Assembly: GCF_029543085.1 (NCBI RefSeq)
Contig: NZ_CP119967.1
Location: 6,455,001 to 6,519,000, forward strand
Source of the DNA: Pseudomonas sp. A34-9
GTDB taxonomy: Bacteria > Pseudomonadota > Gammaproteobacteria > Pseudomonadales > Pseudomonadaceae
DNA length: 64,000 nucleotides
Reading direction: 5' to 3'
Within the stretch, counting starts at the first letter, position 1. Every line of letters begins with the position of its first letter. The translations under genes were made by a program, and so were the position numbers. Positions 54,815 to 64,000 of this stretch are shown here, piece by piece. The notes under the pieces were generated by a model. The model ran no database searches and was not told the DNA's origin. It saw nothing but the letters and a program-made list of their open reading frames with translations.

Positions 54815-56178
54815 CGCGCTTGCTGGTGGAGTGCACCCATGTGTTTAAACATCCGACGGTCAACTCGGGTATTCAGCGCGTGGTTCGCAATGTCATCAAA
54901 CAGCTGCCTGCCAGCGCTGAAGGCGTCGAGTGCCTGCCGGTGGTGGTGCTTAATGGCGAACTCTATCGCGTGCTGCAATTGGCATCGCTCGAAACGCCTT
55001 TTTTCAACCGGCTGGAAACCTTCGGGGGACGCCTGGAGCGCCTCGCTCATCGCTTCTGGCAGTGGCATCAGCGTCGTGATGCGCAACTCACCTCGAAACT
55101 GGCGCGACGGATTTTGTATGTCGGCTACCGGCTGACGATCTTCGGCGCGTTCGGCCTGCCAATCCGCCTGATCCGACGGATCAACCGCAGGCAACTGCTC
55201 AAACGTTGTTCACCCCTGCAGCATCAGCCGGGCGATCAACTGGTGCTGCTGGACTCGTCCTGGCACTCGGATATCTTTGCCCATGTCGAACGGCTCAAAC
55301 GTGACGGCGTCGGCATGATCGCGGTGATCTACGACCTGATCCCGCTGACTCATCCGCAGTTTTACGACACACGTCTGGTCGAGGTGTTCAGCGAGTGGTT
55401 CGACTGGATCACCCGCACGGCCGATGGCTACATGGCGATTTCTGCCACGGTGCGCGATCAGGTGCGAGAAGAATTGCAGCGCAGACTCGGTGCCGAACAA
55501 ACCGCCCAGCGCTGGTTCGATTTCTTTCACTTGGGCTCTGAACTGGATCTGCACAACGCCGGGGCAACGATTGATCTGCGCCTGAAGCAATTGTTCACCA
55601 CAACAGACCCGGTCTACCTGATGGTCAGCACCATCGAGCCACGCAAAAACCATGGGTATCTGCTCGATGCCTTTGAACGCGCCTGGGCCACAGGTTCGAC
55701 GGCACGGCTGTGCATCGCCGGGCGGGTCGGCTGGAAATGCGATGCCCTCCTCGCCCGGGTGCGCAATCATCCAGAGCTGAATCAACGTCTGTTCATGTTT
55801 AACGACCTCAGTGACACCAGCCTTGAACACGCCTACGCCCACGCCAGTGCGCTGGTGTTTCCGTCGTTCGTCGAAGGCTTTGGTTTGCCCTTGGTGGAAG
55901 CCATGCAACGTGGCTTGCCGGCAATGGGCAGCGACATTGCGGTGTTTCGCGAAATCGGTGGCGAGTTCATGGCGTATTTCGATTTGCAGGATCCGCAAAG
56001 CCTTGCCGACTTGATCAACGGCTTCCAGTGCAGCGGCCAGTTCCCTGCCGCCCGCGATGTTGCCGATTGGCAGTGGATCGGCTGGTGTGAAGCCAGTCTG
56101 CAACTGGCCGAACGCAGTGTGCGTCATGTTCTGAAAGCGTCGGCGGCGCCAGCGAGGCAACATGCGCATAGCGCTTAA
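54811..56178 (+). CDS. wbpX: D-rhamnan glycosyltransferase WbpX
   Basis: 455 residues, GT4 family (VSTIEPRKNHGYLLDAFERAW, then PSFVEGFGLPLVEAMQRGLP with the E-x7-E motif). Position between wzt and wbpY, and length close to P. aeruginosa WbpX, support the name. It adds D-rhamnose to the growing chain on the cytoplasmic face. Overlaps wzt by 4 bp and wbpY by 17 bp. Confidence 0.88.
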   Translation: MTRLLVECTHVFKHPTVNSGIQRVVRNVIKQLPASAEGVECLPVVVLNGELYRVLQLASLETPFFNRLETFGGRLERLAHRFWQWHQRRDAQLTSKLARRILYVGYRLTIFGAFGLPIRLIRRINRRQLLKRCSPLQHQPGDQLVLLDSSWHSDIFAHVERLKRDGVGMIAVIYDLIPLTHPQFYDTRLVEVFSEWFDWITRTADGYMAISATVRDQVREELQRRLGAEQTAQRWFDFFHLGSELDLHNAGATIDLRLKQLFTTTDPVYLMVSTIEPRKNHGYLLDAFERAWATGSTARLCIAGRVGWKCDALLARVRNHPELNQRLFMFNDLSDTSLEHAYAHASALVFPSFVEGFGLPLVEAMQRGLPAMGSDIAVFREIGGEFMAYFDLQDPQSLADLINGFQCSGQFPAARDVADWQWIGWCEASLQLAERSVRHVLKASAAPARQHAHSA

Positions 56179-57292
56179 CGCTCGCATTCTCCAGGCACCG
56201 CGCACCGGCATCGGCCATTACGTTGCCGAACTGGTCAACGCCTTGCGCAACGAGCCCGACATTGACGTGACGCTGTTCCACGGCTGGGGCTGGAGTTCGG
56301 CGCTGCCGGAAGCGGCCATGCCCGGTTATTCGCGCCTGACGCCACTGCTGCGGCAGATTCCCGGGGCTTATCAGGCACGCCGCTGGCTGGAGCAGAAACG
56401 CTTCGATCAGGGCCGCGTGCAAGGTATCGACCTCTATCACGAACCGAGCCTCTGGCCGCTGGCGTTCGACGGCCCGACCGTGATCACCCTTCATGACCTG
56501 ACGCACCTGCATTTCCCCGAGACTCAGCCTCCGGCGCGGCTCAAGGAGATCGAACGTCGATTGGCCGTGGGTGTGCAGCAAGCCCAAGTGATTCTCACCG
56601 ACTCGCAAGCCATTGCCGAAGAGGCTCAAGCGTATTTCAGCCTGCCGGCCGAGCGTTTTGTCGTCGCGCCACTGGGCATCGCCGAGCGCTTTCATCCGCG
56701 CGAAGCGAGCGCCATCGACGCGGTACTCAAGGCGCATGCGGTGGCGGCGCGGGAATATTTTCTCTGCGTGGGCACGCTGGAGCCGCGCAAGAACCTCGGG
56801 CTGGCCCTGCGCGCCCACGCCCTGTTGCCGGAAACCGTGCGTCAACGCTTTCCGCTGCTGATCGTCGGCATGGCCGGCTGGGAGCGCGAACAGTTCAGCG
56901 AACCCCTGCGTCAGGCGCTGGCCAGCGGGCATGTGTGCCTGCTCGGGTATTTGCCCGATGAACAGGTCGCGCAATTGCTGGCCGGCGCGCGGGCGCTGAT
57001 TTTTCCGTCGCTGTATGAAGGCTTTGGCCTGCCGGTACTGGAAGCCATGGCCAGCGGCACACCGGTGGTGCTCACGCGTTCTTCGGCGATGCCCGAAGTC
57101 GCGGGCGCAGCGGGCAACTATATTGAAGCTGACGATGCAGAAGGCCTGCGTGATGCGCTGAGCCGACTGATCGACGATCAAGCGCATTGGCAGGCATGCC
57201 AAGAAGCCGGGTTGCAGCAGTCACGGCTTTTTTCCTGGGAGCGTTGTGCACAGGCCACGGCCGGTGCCTACCGCCAGGCCATGGGAGGTTGA
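56162..57292 (+). CDS. wbpY: D-rhamnan glycosyltransferase WbpY
   Basis: 376 residues, GT4 family (MRIALNARILQAPRTGIGHYV, VGTLEPRKNLGLALRAHALLP, PSLYEGFGLPVLEAMASGTPVV). In P. aeruginosa WbpY makes two of the three D-rhamnose linkages of the A-band repeat. The start overlaps the wbpX end; wbpZ follows at once. Confidence 0.9.
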   Translation: MRIALNARILQAPRTGIGHYVAELVNALRNEPDIDVTLFHGWGWSSALPEAAMPGYSRLTPLLRQIPGAYQARRWLEQKRFDQGRVQGIDLYHEPSLWPLAFDGPTVITLHDLTHLHFPETQPPARLKEIERRLAVGVQQAQVILTDSQAIAEEAQAYFSLPAERFVVAPLGIAERFHPREASAIDAVLKAHAVAAREYFLCVGTLEPRKNLGLALRAHALLPETVRQRFPLLIVGMAGWEREQFSEPLRQALASGHVCLLGYLPDEQVAQLLAGARALIFPSLYEGFGLPVLEAMASGTPVVLTRSSAMPEVAGAAGNYIEADDAEGLRDALSRLIDDQAHWQACQEAGLQQSRLFSWERCAQATAGAYRQAMGG

Positions 57293-58423
57293 ATGCGAGT
57301 TCTTCATTTTTTCAAGACGTACCTGCCTGACTCGGTCGGCGGCATTGAGCAAGTGATCTTCCAGCTGTGCGAAAGCGGCGCCCAGCATGGCATCGATGGC
57401 CAGGTACTGACGCTTAGCACTGACCCGACACCGCCGGTGGTGAAGTTGGGTCAGCACGAAGTGCACCGGGCCAAACTCGACATTCAGTTCGCCTCCACCG
57501 GTTTTTCCTGGAGCGTGTTCAAACAGTTTCGCGAGTTGGCGGCGGAAGCGGACGTGGTCAATTACCACTTCCCGTGGCCATTCATGGACCTGGTGCACTT
57601 CGCCAGTGCGACGAATAAACCGAGCGTGGTGACTTACCACTCGGACATCATTCGCCAGAAGCACCTGCTCAAACTCTACCGTCCCCTGATGAACCGCTTT
57701 CTCGCCAGCGCTGACCGCATTGTCGCGGCATCGCCCAACTACCTGCACACCAGCGATGTGTTGCAGCAGTTCCAGAACAAGACCCGAGTGATTCCCTACG
57801 GCTTGAACAAGGCCGGTTATCCACAGCCTGACTCCGAACGGATGAATCGCTGGCGCCAGCAGCTTGGGGATAAGTTTTTCCTGTTTGTCGGCGTGATGCG
57901 TTACTACAAAGGCCTGCACATTTTGCTCGAGGCGCTGAAAGACGTGGACTATCCCGTAGTCATTGTCGGCGCCGGGCCATTGGAACTGGAGCTGCACGCT
58001 CAGGCGCAGGCGTTGGGCCTGCACAACATTCATTTCCTCGGACGCCTGGGTGACGAAGACAAAGTCGCGCTGCTGCAACTGAGTTACGCGATTGTTTTCC
58101 CATCACACCTGCGCTCGGAAGCTTTCGGCATTTCTTTGCTGGAAGGTGCGATGTACGGCAAGCCGATGATCTCCAGCGAAATCGGCACCGGCACCAGCTA
58201 CATCAATATCCACAACGAAACCGGCCTGGTGGTCCCGCCCAGTCATCCACAGGCATTTCGCGAGGCGATGCGCACGTTGTGGGAAGACCCGGTGCGTGCT
58301 GCTGCCATGGGGGTGAAAGCCGAAGCGCGTTACCGGCAGTTATTCACAGCCGATGACATGGGTCGCAAGTGGACGGAGCTGTATCAGGAGTTGCTGGAAG
58401 AAAAAGACCTGTCTTACGCCTGA
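57293..58423 (+). CDS. wbpZ: Glycosyltransferase WbpZ
   Basis: 376 residues, GT4 family (MRVLHFFKTYLPDSVGGIEQV, FVGVMRYYKGLHILLEALKD, RSEAFGISLLEGAMYGKPMI). In P. aeruginosa WbpZ transfers the first D-rhamnose onto the lipid-linked primer. Last gene of the eight-gene operon; GGAGG ends wbpY just before its ATG, and a REP pair follows the stop. Confidence 0.9.
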   Translation: MRVLHFFKTYLPDSVGGIEQVIFQLCESGAQHGIDGQVLTLSTDPTPPVVKLGQHEVHRAKLDIQFASTGFSWSVFKQFRELAAEADVVNYHFPWPFMDLVHFASATNKPSVVTYHSDIIRQKHLLKLYRPLMNRFLASADRIVAASPNYLHTSDVLQQFQNKTRVIPYGLNKAGYPQPDSERMNRWRQQLGDKFFLFVGVMRYYKGLHILLEALKDVDYPVVIVGAGPLELELHAQAQALGLHNIHFLGRLGDEDKVALLQLSYAIVFPSHLRSEAFGISLLEGAMYGKPMISSEIGTGTSYINIHNETGLVVPPSHPQAFREAMRTLWEDPVRAAAMGVKAEARYRQLFTADDMGRKWTELYQELLEEKDLSYA

Positions 58424-58447
58424 CCTCAGGCAGAAACACATCCCCTC

Positions 58448-58547
58448 GTAGGAGCTGCCAAAGGCTGCGATCTTTTGACTTTGATTTTAAACAACCAAGA
58501 TCTAAAGATCGTCCGAACGCGGCCCGAGCCTTCGGCAGCTCCTACAG
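58448..58547. repeat. REP-type pair with a disrupted second arm
   Basis: The first arm is normal (GTAGGAGCTGCCAAAGGCTGCGATCTTTTGA). The second arm has extra or changed bases between AAAGATCG and CCTTCGGCAGCTCCTAC (58504-58544), so the stem cannot pair fully. Confidence 0.7.
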
Positions 58548-58556
58548 GTGATCGGG

Positions 58557-60587
58557 TTACAGATCCAGTACCAGCGGTTGGCTGCTCTGGGCCGGAACCG
58601 CGCAGCAGATCAGCACATGCCCCGCTTCGGGAATATCCGCCGGCACCTGTGGATAATTCACCGCACCACTGACCAGCCGGGTCTTGCAGGTACCGCACGA
58701 ACCACCGCGGCAACTGAACTCGGGGCGCAATCCGCGGCTTTCCGCCAGCTCCAGCAAACTGCCGCCATCGGGCTGCCAGCGCGCCTCTTTCGCCGAGCGC
58801 TCGAACACTACCGGCACCGATGTGGTCGCTGCGGGCGGTTGTTCGATCACGATCGCGTCCGGATCGGCCTGACGTTTCAGCGTCGACGGGCCAAAGGTTT
58901 CCGCATGAATCTGCGCGTCGCGCACATCCAGTTCGCGCAGGGTGTCGTACAAACCTTGGGTAAATCCACCGGGGCCGCAGAGGACAAAGTCGAGCTGGTC
59001 GACATCCTCGGCATCCAGCACGTTTCTTAGCACTTGCGCGTCGATACGCCCCGGCAGATCGAAATCCTCACCTTCGTGCAGTTCGGCTTCCGGCTGGCTG
59101 AGCAAGCGCAGAACTCGCACAGAGTCGCCTGCCGTTTCGAGCAACCGATCAAGCTCCTGGCGAAATGGCTGATCCGCCAGACTGCGCGAACTCTGCAGCA
59201 ACAACGTCGGACGAATTCCCCGCGTCCGCAGGCCTTGGTAGACCACCTCGCGCAGCATCGACAGCAACGGCGTGATTCCTACCCCGGCCGCCAATAACAC
59301 CAACGGCCTGTGTTCCAGTGGCGCGACAGTGAAATGCCCTTGCGGCGCCCGCGCTTCAAGTACGTCGCCGACGCGAATCTGCTCATGCAGATGCGACGAA
59401 ATCAGTCCTTCGCGCTTCACGCTGATGCGGTAGAAACCATCCGATGGCGCACTCGAAAGGCTGTAGGTGCGGATATGCACCTCGCCATCAATCGTGAAAC
59501 GCAGGGGCAAATGCTGGCCCGCGAGAAACACCGGCAAACCGGCGCCATCGTTCGGCTCCAGATAGATCGAGCGAATGTGGCGGCTCTCCGCTTCAATTTT
59601 CGCCACCCGCAGCGGCCGCCATTGATTGCCCAGCGCCTGCGCCTGCAAACGCGCATCGGCCTCGGCCCAGTTACCGGTCAACAGACTGGTCGGCGACATG
59701 CCGTCGAAGCGCCAGCGCAACGCCAGGGCTGCCGGACGCCGCACCAGTTTTTCCACCTCAAATGTCCACAGCCGTTCCGCACCTTGAAAGGCTTCGATCT
59801 GCGGGTCATCGAGAAGAATCTCGGTACGCCCGCTGAGTTGCAGCAGATCACCTGTGGAAAAGTCGATGAACAGCAAGCCGGCCTTGGGATTGAGCAGCAG
59901 ATTGCCCAAAGTGTTGAAATGCAGATTGCCGGCGAAATCGGGGATGGTCAGACGATTGCCTTCCACCCGTACGAAACCGGCCTGGCCGCCACGGTGAGAA
60001 ACATCCACCGCACGCTGGCCCTCGACATCCACGTAACTGGCGACGAAAAACGTGTCGGCGCCAGCGATCAGCGCACTGGTTGCTTCATCGAGGCCGTTCA
60101 GGTGCTGAGCCGGACGAGTATGCGGAGCCGTCAGCGGCATACGTTGAAACTGGCGCAACTGAATGTACTGCGGACAGTTGCCGAAAGCCTGATCCACGCT
60201 CACGTCGAACCCGTTGGCCGTCAGATTGCCAACATGACCGTTAAGGCGATTGCGCCGACGGGTGTGCAACTCGATACCGAGCAAACCGATCGGCTCGCCG
60301 TTACGCAGTTGCGCGGGATCATCGGCAGCAGGTTGGCTGGCGAAATGCAAATGCTCGGGATCGGGCGAATGGGCAAACCCCGGCGCGCCTTCGAGCACAC
60401 TGGCCCATGGACGCCCATCAGCATCGACTGCGCCGTACAGCATGAAAGGCAATTGCTGATAGAACTCACGGTGCTGATCCGGCATCCAGGTGCGAATCAC
60501 CTTGCGCCCAAAGGCTTCCATGCGTTCGGCAACGCCGACATGAGCCTGCAATTGCTGTTCGCCAGCGTGCCACGGTGAACGTTCCAT
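58557..60587 (-). CDS. PNPOx-ferredoxin reductase-2Fe2S fusion protein
   Basis: 676 residues from MERSPWHAGEQQ. Module 1 (~30-300) is a pyridoxamine-phosphate-oxidase-like flavin-binding barrel (FMLYGAVDADGRPWASVLEG, LLLNPKAGLLFIDFSTGD). Module 2 (~335-570) is an FAD/NAD ferredoxin reductase (RTYSLSSAPSDG, LLAAGVGITPLLSML). Module 3 (~590-676) is a plant-type 2Fe-2S ferredoxin (CRGGSCGTC, then a fourth Cys in HVLICCAVP). It looks like a self-contained NAD(P)H electron-transfer chain; substrate unknown. It lies upstream of nothing obvious, 46 bp downstream of a GST gene. Confidence 0.9.
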   Translation of the reverse strand: MERSPWHAGEQQLQAHVGVAERMEAFGRKVIRTWMPDQHREFYQQLPFMLYGAVDADGRPWASVLEGAPGFAHSPDPEHLHFASQPAADDPAQLRNGEPIGLLGIELHTRRRNRLNGHVGNLTANGFDVSVDQAFGNCPQYIQLRQFQRMPLTAPHTRPAQHLNGLDEATSALIAGADTFFVASYVDVEGQRAVDVSHRGGQAGFVRVEGNRLTIPDFAGNLHFNTLGNLLLNPKAGLLFIDFSTGDLLQLSGRTEILLDDPQIEAFQGAERLWTFEVEKLVRRPAALALRWRFDGMSPTSLLTGNWAEADARLQAQALGNQWRPLRVAKIEAESRHIRSIYLEPNDGAGLPVFLAGQHLPLRFTIDGEVHIRTYSLSSAPSDGFYRISVKREGLISSHLHEQIRVGDVLEARAPQGHFTVAPLEHRPLVLLAAGVGITPLLSMLREVVYQGLRTRGIRPTLLLQSSRSLADQPFRQELDRLLETAGDSVRVLRLLSQPEAELHEGEDFDLPGRIDAQVLRNVLDAEDVDQLDFVLCGPGGFTQGLYDTLRELDVRDAQIHAETFGPSTLKRQADPDAIVIEQPPAATTSVPVVFERSAKEARWQPDGGSLLELAESRGLRPEFSCRGGSCGTCKTRLVSGAVNYPQVPADIPEAGHVLICCAVPAQSSQPLVLDL

Positions 60588-60633
60588 CACGACCTCTCCC
60601 CTGCACCGTCGGCACAGTGTGGATTGCAAAAAA

Positions 60634-61260
60634 TCAGGCGGTGGTTTGCAGACCGGCAACGGTGCGCGGCATGCCGACGAAACCGGGCAAGGCTTCGACC
60701 CGGGCCAGCCAGGCGCGAACGTTGCCGTAGTCGTCCAGCGACACGTTGCCTTCCGGGGCGTGGGCGATGTAACTGTAGGCCGAAACGTCGGCAATGGTCG
60801 GTTCGTCGCCGGCCAGATACGCGCTTTTGCCCAACTCGGCGTCCATCACTTTGAGCAGGTTGTGTGCCCGGGTGATTGCCTCGTCCGCGTTCAGTTGTGC
60901 GCCAAACACCGTGACCAGTCGCGCGGCAGCGGGCCCGAAAGCAATCGGTCCGGCGGCGGCCGACAACCAGCGCTGCACCCGTGCGGCACCGACAGGATCG
61001 GTTGGCAGCCAGCGACCGTGGCCGTATTTCTGCGCCAGATAAACCAGAATGGCGTTGGAATCGGCGAGCACGACGCCATTGTCATCAATGGCTGGAACCT
61101 GGCCGAAACTGTTGATCGCCAGATACGCCGGCTGCTTGTGCTCACCCTTGGCCAGATCGACGAAGATCAGCTCGGTGGGCAATTGCAGCAGGGACAGCAT
61201 CAGCTCGACACGGTGGGCGTGGCCGGAACGTGGAAAGTTGTAGAGTTTGATCGCTTGCAT
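60634..61260 (-). CDS. Glutathione S-transferase family protein
   Basis: 208 residues. The N-terminal thioredoxin-like domain ([45 protein letters not shown]) has Ser in the active-site region. The helical C-terminal domain contains [19 protein letters not shown]. It conjugates or reduces with glutathione; no substrate can be named. It is followed by the PNPOx fusion on the same strand, and the two may share a stress response under the LysR gene at 61366. Confidence 0.9.
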   Translation of the reverse strand: MQAIKLYNFPRSGHAHRVELMLSLLQLPTELIFVDLAKGEHKQPAYLAINSFGQVPAIDDNGVVLADSNAILVYLAQKYGHGRWLPTDPVGAARVQRWLSAAAGPIAFGPAAARLVTVFGAQLNADEAITRAHNLLKVMDAELGKSAYLAGDEPTIADVSAYSYIAHAPEGNVSLDDYGNVRAWLARVEALPGFVGMPRTVAGLQTTA

Positions 61261-61365
61261 GGTCGACTCCGCTGAACAGAGGCGCCACTGCGGGGATGAG
61301 AGCGCCGATGGAGGACATCTTCCCCCTGCTGCGAAAAGAACAGAATCACCAGCAACTGCAATCGA

Positions 61366-62292
61366 TTATTTCAGCTCATGCAATAACGCAGCATTTTTAA
61401 GCGCCGGGTGCTCACGCAAAGCCTTTACCGTGAAATCGACAAAACTGCGAATCCGCGCCGGCGCCTTGCGCCCGCCCTGATACACGACATGAATCGGCAG
61501 CGGCGGCAGTTCGAATTCGGCGAGGACGATTTCCAGCTCACCGCTCGCGATTTTGCTGGCGACTTGATAAGACAGCACCCGAGTCAGGCCCAGCCCCATG
61601 CAGGCTGCGGTAATCGCCGCCTGATTGGCGGTCACGATCAGACGCGGCTCAGGACGCACACTGAGCGGTTCGCCTGCTTCGAGAAACGGCCAATTGCGTT
61701 GCTGACCAATCGCCGAAGTCGCCACCACTGGCGCTCCCGCCAACGCGTGGGGATGAACCGGCCGACCATGCGCGGCAAAGTATTTCGGCGCGCCGCAAAT
61801 GACCCGACGCACCTCACCCACCCGAATCGCATGCTGACTGCTGTCCGGCAGATCACCGATGCGCACCGCAACATCGATGCCCTCCTCGACCATGTTGACG
61901 ATCCGATCCACCAGCACAGCGTTGATCGTGACATCCGGGTACTGCGCGAGATAATTCGCCATCACCGGCGTCACAAACAAATCCCCGAACAACACCGGCG
62001 CCGTGACCGTCAGTTGCCCACGCGGCTCGGCATGACTGCCCGCCGCCGAATCCTCGGCCTCCTGCACTTCGGCGAGAATCCGCCGACAGTCTTCCAGGTA
62101 ACGCTGCCCGGCTTCGCTCAAATGCACACTGCGCGTAGTACGAATCAGCAACTGCGTGCCGATGCGCAACTCCAGCGCCGCCACAGCCCGCGTGACGCTG
62201 GCGGCGGACAGACCCAGACGTCGCGCGGCCGAGGAGAAGCCTTGCTCCTGAGCGACGGTGGTGAAGATCTGCATTTCCTGGAAGCGATCCAT
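61366..62292 (-). CDS. LysR-family regulator
   Basis: 308 residues. N-terminal HTH (MQIFTTVAQEQGFSSAARRLGLSAASVTRAVA) and a substrate-binding domain (~90-295) of the PA0477/DmlR-like group that starts FxxVxEx(G)S. It lies upstream of the GST and redox-fusion genes in the same direction, with ~105 bp between, so it may be cotranscribed with or control them. Confidence 0.9.
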   Translation of the reverse strand: MDRFQEMQIFTTVAQEQGFSSAARRLGLSAASVTRAVAALELRIGTQLLIRTTRSVHLSEAGQRYLEDCRRILAEVQEAEDSAAGSHAEPRGQLTVTAPVLFGDLFVTPVMANYLAQYPDVTINAVLVDRIVNMVEEGIDVAVRIGDLPDSSQHAIRVGEVRRVICGAPKYFAAHGRPVHPHALAGAPVVATSAIGQQRNWPFLEAGEPLSVRPEPRLIVTANQAAITAACMGLGLTRVLSYQVASKIASGELEIVLAEFELPPLPIHVVYQGGRKAPARIRSFVDFTVKALREHPALKNAALLHELK

Positions 62293-62309
62293 GGGCTCAT
62301 CCCCTCAAA

Positions 62310-62391
62310 ATCAAAAGATCGCAGCCTCCGGCAGCTCCTACAGGTGAACCACCAGGCCCGTGTAGGAGCTGCCAAAGGCTGCGATCTTTTC
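62310..62391. repeat. REP-type inverted pair between lysR and glmS
   Basis: ATCAAAAGATCGCAGCCTCC arm and inverted GTAGGAGCTGCCAAAGGCTGCGAT arm of the 2098 family. It starts 18 bases upstream of the LysR start codon and ends 23 bases from the glmS stop, so it covers both the glmS 3' end and the Tn7 target. Confidence 0.8.
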
Positions 62392-62449
62392 AGCCATACA
62401 AACTGTGGATAACTTATTCCACCGTTACCGACTTCGCGAGGTTACGCGG
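62385..62449. other. attTn7 target at glmS 3' end, unoccupied
   Basis: Tn7 transposition protein TnsD recognises the end of glmS ([17 protein letters not shown], 62414-62449), and insertion falls about 25 bp beyond the stop, here near 62388-62390. No Tn7 ends or tns genes are present, so the site is empty. Confidence 0.65.
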
Positions 62450-64000
62450 CTGATCCACGTCCGTGCCCTTGAGCACAGCAACGTAGTACGACAGCAACTG
62501 CAGCGGAATCGTGTAGAGGATCGGCGAGAGGATGTCGTGGATGTGCGGCATCTGCACGACGTGGGTGCCTTCGCCGTTGGTCATCCCGGCTTTCTCGTCG
62601 GCGAACACGATCAGTTCGCCGCCACGGGCGCGGACTTCCTGCAGGTTGGATTTGAGCTTTTCCAGCAGTTCGTTGTTCGGTGCCACGGTAACCACCGGCA
62701 TGTCGTTATCCACCAGCGCCAGCGGGCCATGTTTCAGTTCGCCGGCCGGGTAGGCTTCGGCGTGGATGTAGGAGATTTCCTTGAGCTTCAAGGCACCTTC
62801 CATCGCCACCGGGAATTGCGCGCCACGGCCGAGGAACAAGGTATGGTTCTTCTCGGCGAACAGCTCGGCGATTTTTTCCACCGTGCTGTCCATGGCCAGA
62901 GCTTCGCCGAGACGGGTTGGCAGGCGACGCAGCTCCTCGACCAGGCGTGCTTCAACGCCGTCGGCCAAGGTGCCGCGTACCTGACCCAGCGACAGAGTCA
63001 GCAGCAACAGACCGACCAGTTGCGTGGTGAAGGCTTTGGTGGAGGCCACGCCGATTTCGCGGCCAGCCTGGGTCAGCAGAGTGAGATCGGATTCGCGCAC
63101 CAGCGAGCTGATACCGACGTTGCAGATCGCCAGACTGGCAAGGAAACCCAGCTCCTTGGCATTGCGCAGAGCAGCCAGAGTGTCAGCGGTTTCACCCGAT
63201 TGTGAGATGGTGACGAACAGGGTGTCCGGTTGTACCACCACCTTGCGGTAGCGGAATTCGCTGGCGACCTCGACCTGACACGGGATCCCGGCCAGTTCTT
63301 CGAGCCAGTAACGCGCGACCATACCGGCGTGATAACTGGTGCCGCAGGCGACGATCTGCACGTTGCGTACTTTGGCGAACAGTTCGGCGGCTTGGGGGCC
63401 GAACGCTTGCACCAAAACCTGATCGTTGCTCAGGCGACCTTCGAGGGTGCGTTGAACAACCGCAGGCTGCTCGTGGATTTCCTTGAGCATGTAGTGGCGA
63501 AATTCACCTTTGTCGGCGGCTTCGGCACCGTCGGTGTATTGCACGGTCTGGCGCTCGACGGCATTGCCGTTGATATCCCAGATCTGCACGTTATCGCGGC
63601 GAATTTCGGCGATATCGCCCTCTTCCAGGTACATGAAACGGTCGGTGACCTGACGCAGGGCCAACTGGTCAGACGCGAGGAAGTTCTCGCCCAGACCCAA
63701 ACCAATCACCAGTGGGCTGCCACTGCGCGCGGCAACCAGACGATCCGGTTGTTTCGCATTGATCACGGCCAGGCCGTAAGCACCGTGCAGTTCCTTGACC
63801 GTCGCTTTAAGCGCAACGCTCAGGTCTGGCTGATCCTTGAGCTTGTGGCTGAGCAGATGGGCGATGACTTCGGTATCGGTGTCCGACGTGAACACGTAAC
63901 CCAGCGCTTTCAGTTGTTCACGCAGGGCTTCGTGGTTTTCGATGATGCCGTTGTGCACCACGGCAATGTCGCCGGAAAAATGCGGATGGGCGTTGCGCTC
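62414..64000 (-). CDS. glmS: Glutamine-fructose-6-phosphate aminotransferase, partial
   Basis: 528 codons are visible and the frame runs off the right edge, so about 80 N-terminal residues including catalytic Cys1 are missing. The glutaminase part has [22 protein letters not shown]. Two SIS domains follow ([31 protein letters not shown]; later [17 protein letters not shown]), and the C-terminus [13 protein letters not shown] is conserved. It makes glucosamine-6-phosphate for peptidoglycan and LPS. The 3' end is the Tn7 attachment sequence. Confidence 0.96.
   Translation of the reverse strand, partial: ERNAHPHFSGDIAVVHNGIIENHEALREQLKALGYVFTSDTDTEVIAHLLSHKLKDQPDLSVALKATVKELHGAYGLAVINAKQPDRLVAARSGSPLVIGLGLGENFLASDQLALRQVTDRFMYLEEGDIAEIRRDNVQIWDINGNAVERQTVQYTDGAEAADKGEFRHYMLKEIHEQPAVVQRTLEGRLSNDQVLVQAFGPQAAELFAKVRNVQIVACGTSYHAGMVARYWLEELAGIPCQVEVASEFRYRKVVVQPDTLFVTISQSGETADTLAALRNAKELGFLASLAICNVGISSLVRESDLTLLTQAGREIGVASTKAFTTQLVGLLLLTLSLGQVRGTLADGVEARLVEELRRLPTRLGEALAMDSTVEKIAELFAEKNHTLFLGRGAQFPVAMEGALKLKEISYIHAEAYPAGELKHGPLALVDNDMPVVTVAPNNELLEKLKSNLQEVRARGGELIVFADEKAGMTNGEGTHVVQMPHIHDILSPILYTIPLQLLSYYVAVLKGTDVDQPRNLAKSVTVE

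Noticed and set aside
62404..62412. Perfect DnaA box (TTATCCACA on the minus strand) beside glmS
   Set aside because: Single copy here; the same 9-mer occurs within wbpZ and the redox-fusion gene, so no cluster suggests an origin.

Overview
The window is high-GC chromosomal DNA from a Pseudomonas, most likely of the P. fluorescens group. The evidence is gene order matching P. aeruginosa blocks near the origin (pycB-pycA-lysR-rpiR, a GGDEF/EAL gene beside uvrD, the A-band O-polysaccharide cluster, a zinc-starvation block with zigA, amidase and folE2, and glmS). Several families of Pseudomonas REP-type palindromes also fill the intergenic gaps. Three 16-bp parS-like (ParB-binding) sites inside coding sequence suggest proximity to oriC. 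No tRNA, rRNA, CRISPR array or insertion sequence was seen.

Layout. 1-2.1 kb: 3' part of an autotransporter gene cut by the left edge. 2.2-8 kb: two-subunit pyruvate carboxylase (pycB, pycA), its divergent LysR regulator, a small conserved gene and a HexR-like RpiR regulator. 8-19.5 kb: housekeeping genes (GGDEF/EAL protein, uvrD, half-size EamA protein, Tim44-like protein, SMI1/KNR4 protein, cation:proton antiporter, acyl-CoA thioesterase, pdxY, DUF3301). 19.5-28 kb: first part of a zinc-limitation region, with two COG0523 GTPases, DUF1826, two small secreted proteins, an N-acetylmuramoyl-L-alanine amidase, FolE2 and an ABC metal importer. 28-31.6 kb: DUF3617, cardiolipin synthase and cyclopropane fatty acid synthase. 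31.8-37.8 kb: a four-gene operon of three SPFH (HflK/HflC-like) membrane proteins and a P1B-type ATPase. 38-44 kb: lipoamide dehydrogenase, Lrp regulator, LysE exporter and a two-gene lipoprotein operon. 44.2-58.4 kb: O-polysaccharide locus, with an acyltransferase, a glycosyltransferase-methyltransferase fusion and a glycosyltransferase on the minus strand, divergent from rmd-gmd-wbpW-wzm-wzt-wbpX-wbpY-wbpZ. 58.5-64 kb: a three-module redox fusion protein, a glutathione S-transferase, a LysR regulator and glmS, cut by the right edge.

How the genes work together. Three Zur-type palindromes (22910, 24618, 37792) sit in front of the zinc genes. They predict coordinated derepression under zinc starvation of high-affinity import (ABC transporter, P1B ATPase plus SPFH scaffold), metallochaperones (zigA and its paralogue) and a zinc-independent enzyme (FolE2). 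The rmd-to-wbpZ operon encodes GDP-D-rhamnose synthesis, D-rhamnan polymerisation and ABC export. The divergent GT-methyltransferase fusion is a candidate chain-capping factor for the C-terminal domain of Wzt.

The most noteworthy signals are the parS-like sites embedded in zinc-regulon genes, and the SPFH/P-type ATPase operon in which one SPFH protein carries 15 histidines in its first 29 residues. All family assignments come from reading motifs and recalled gene order; no database search was run.
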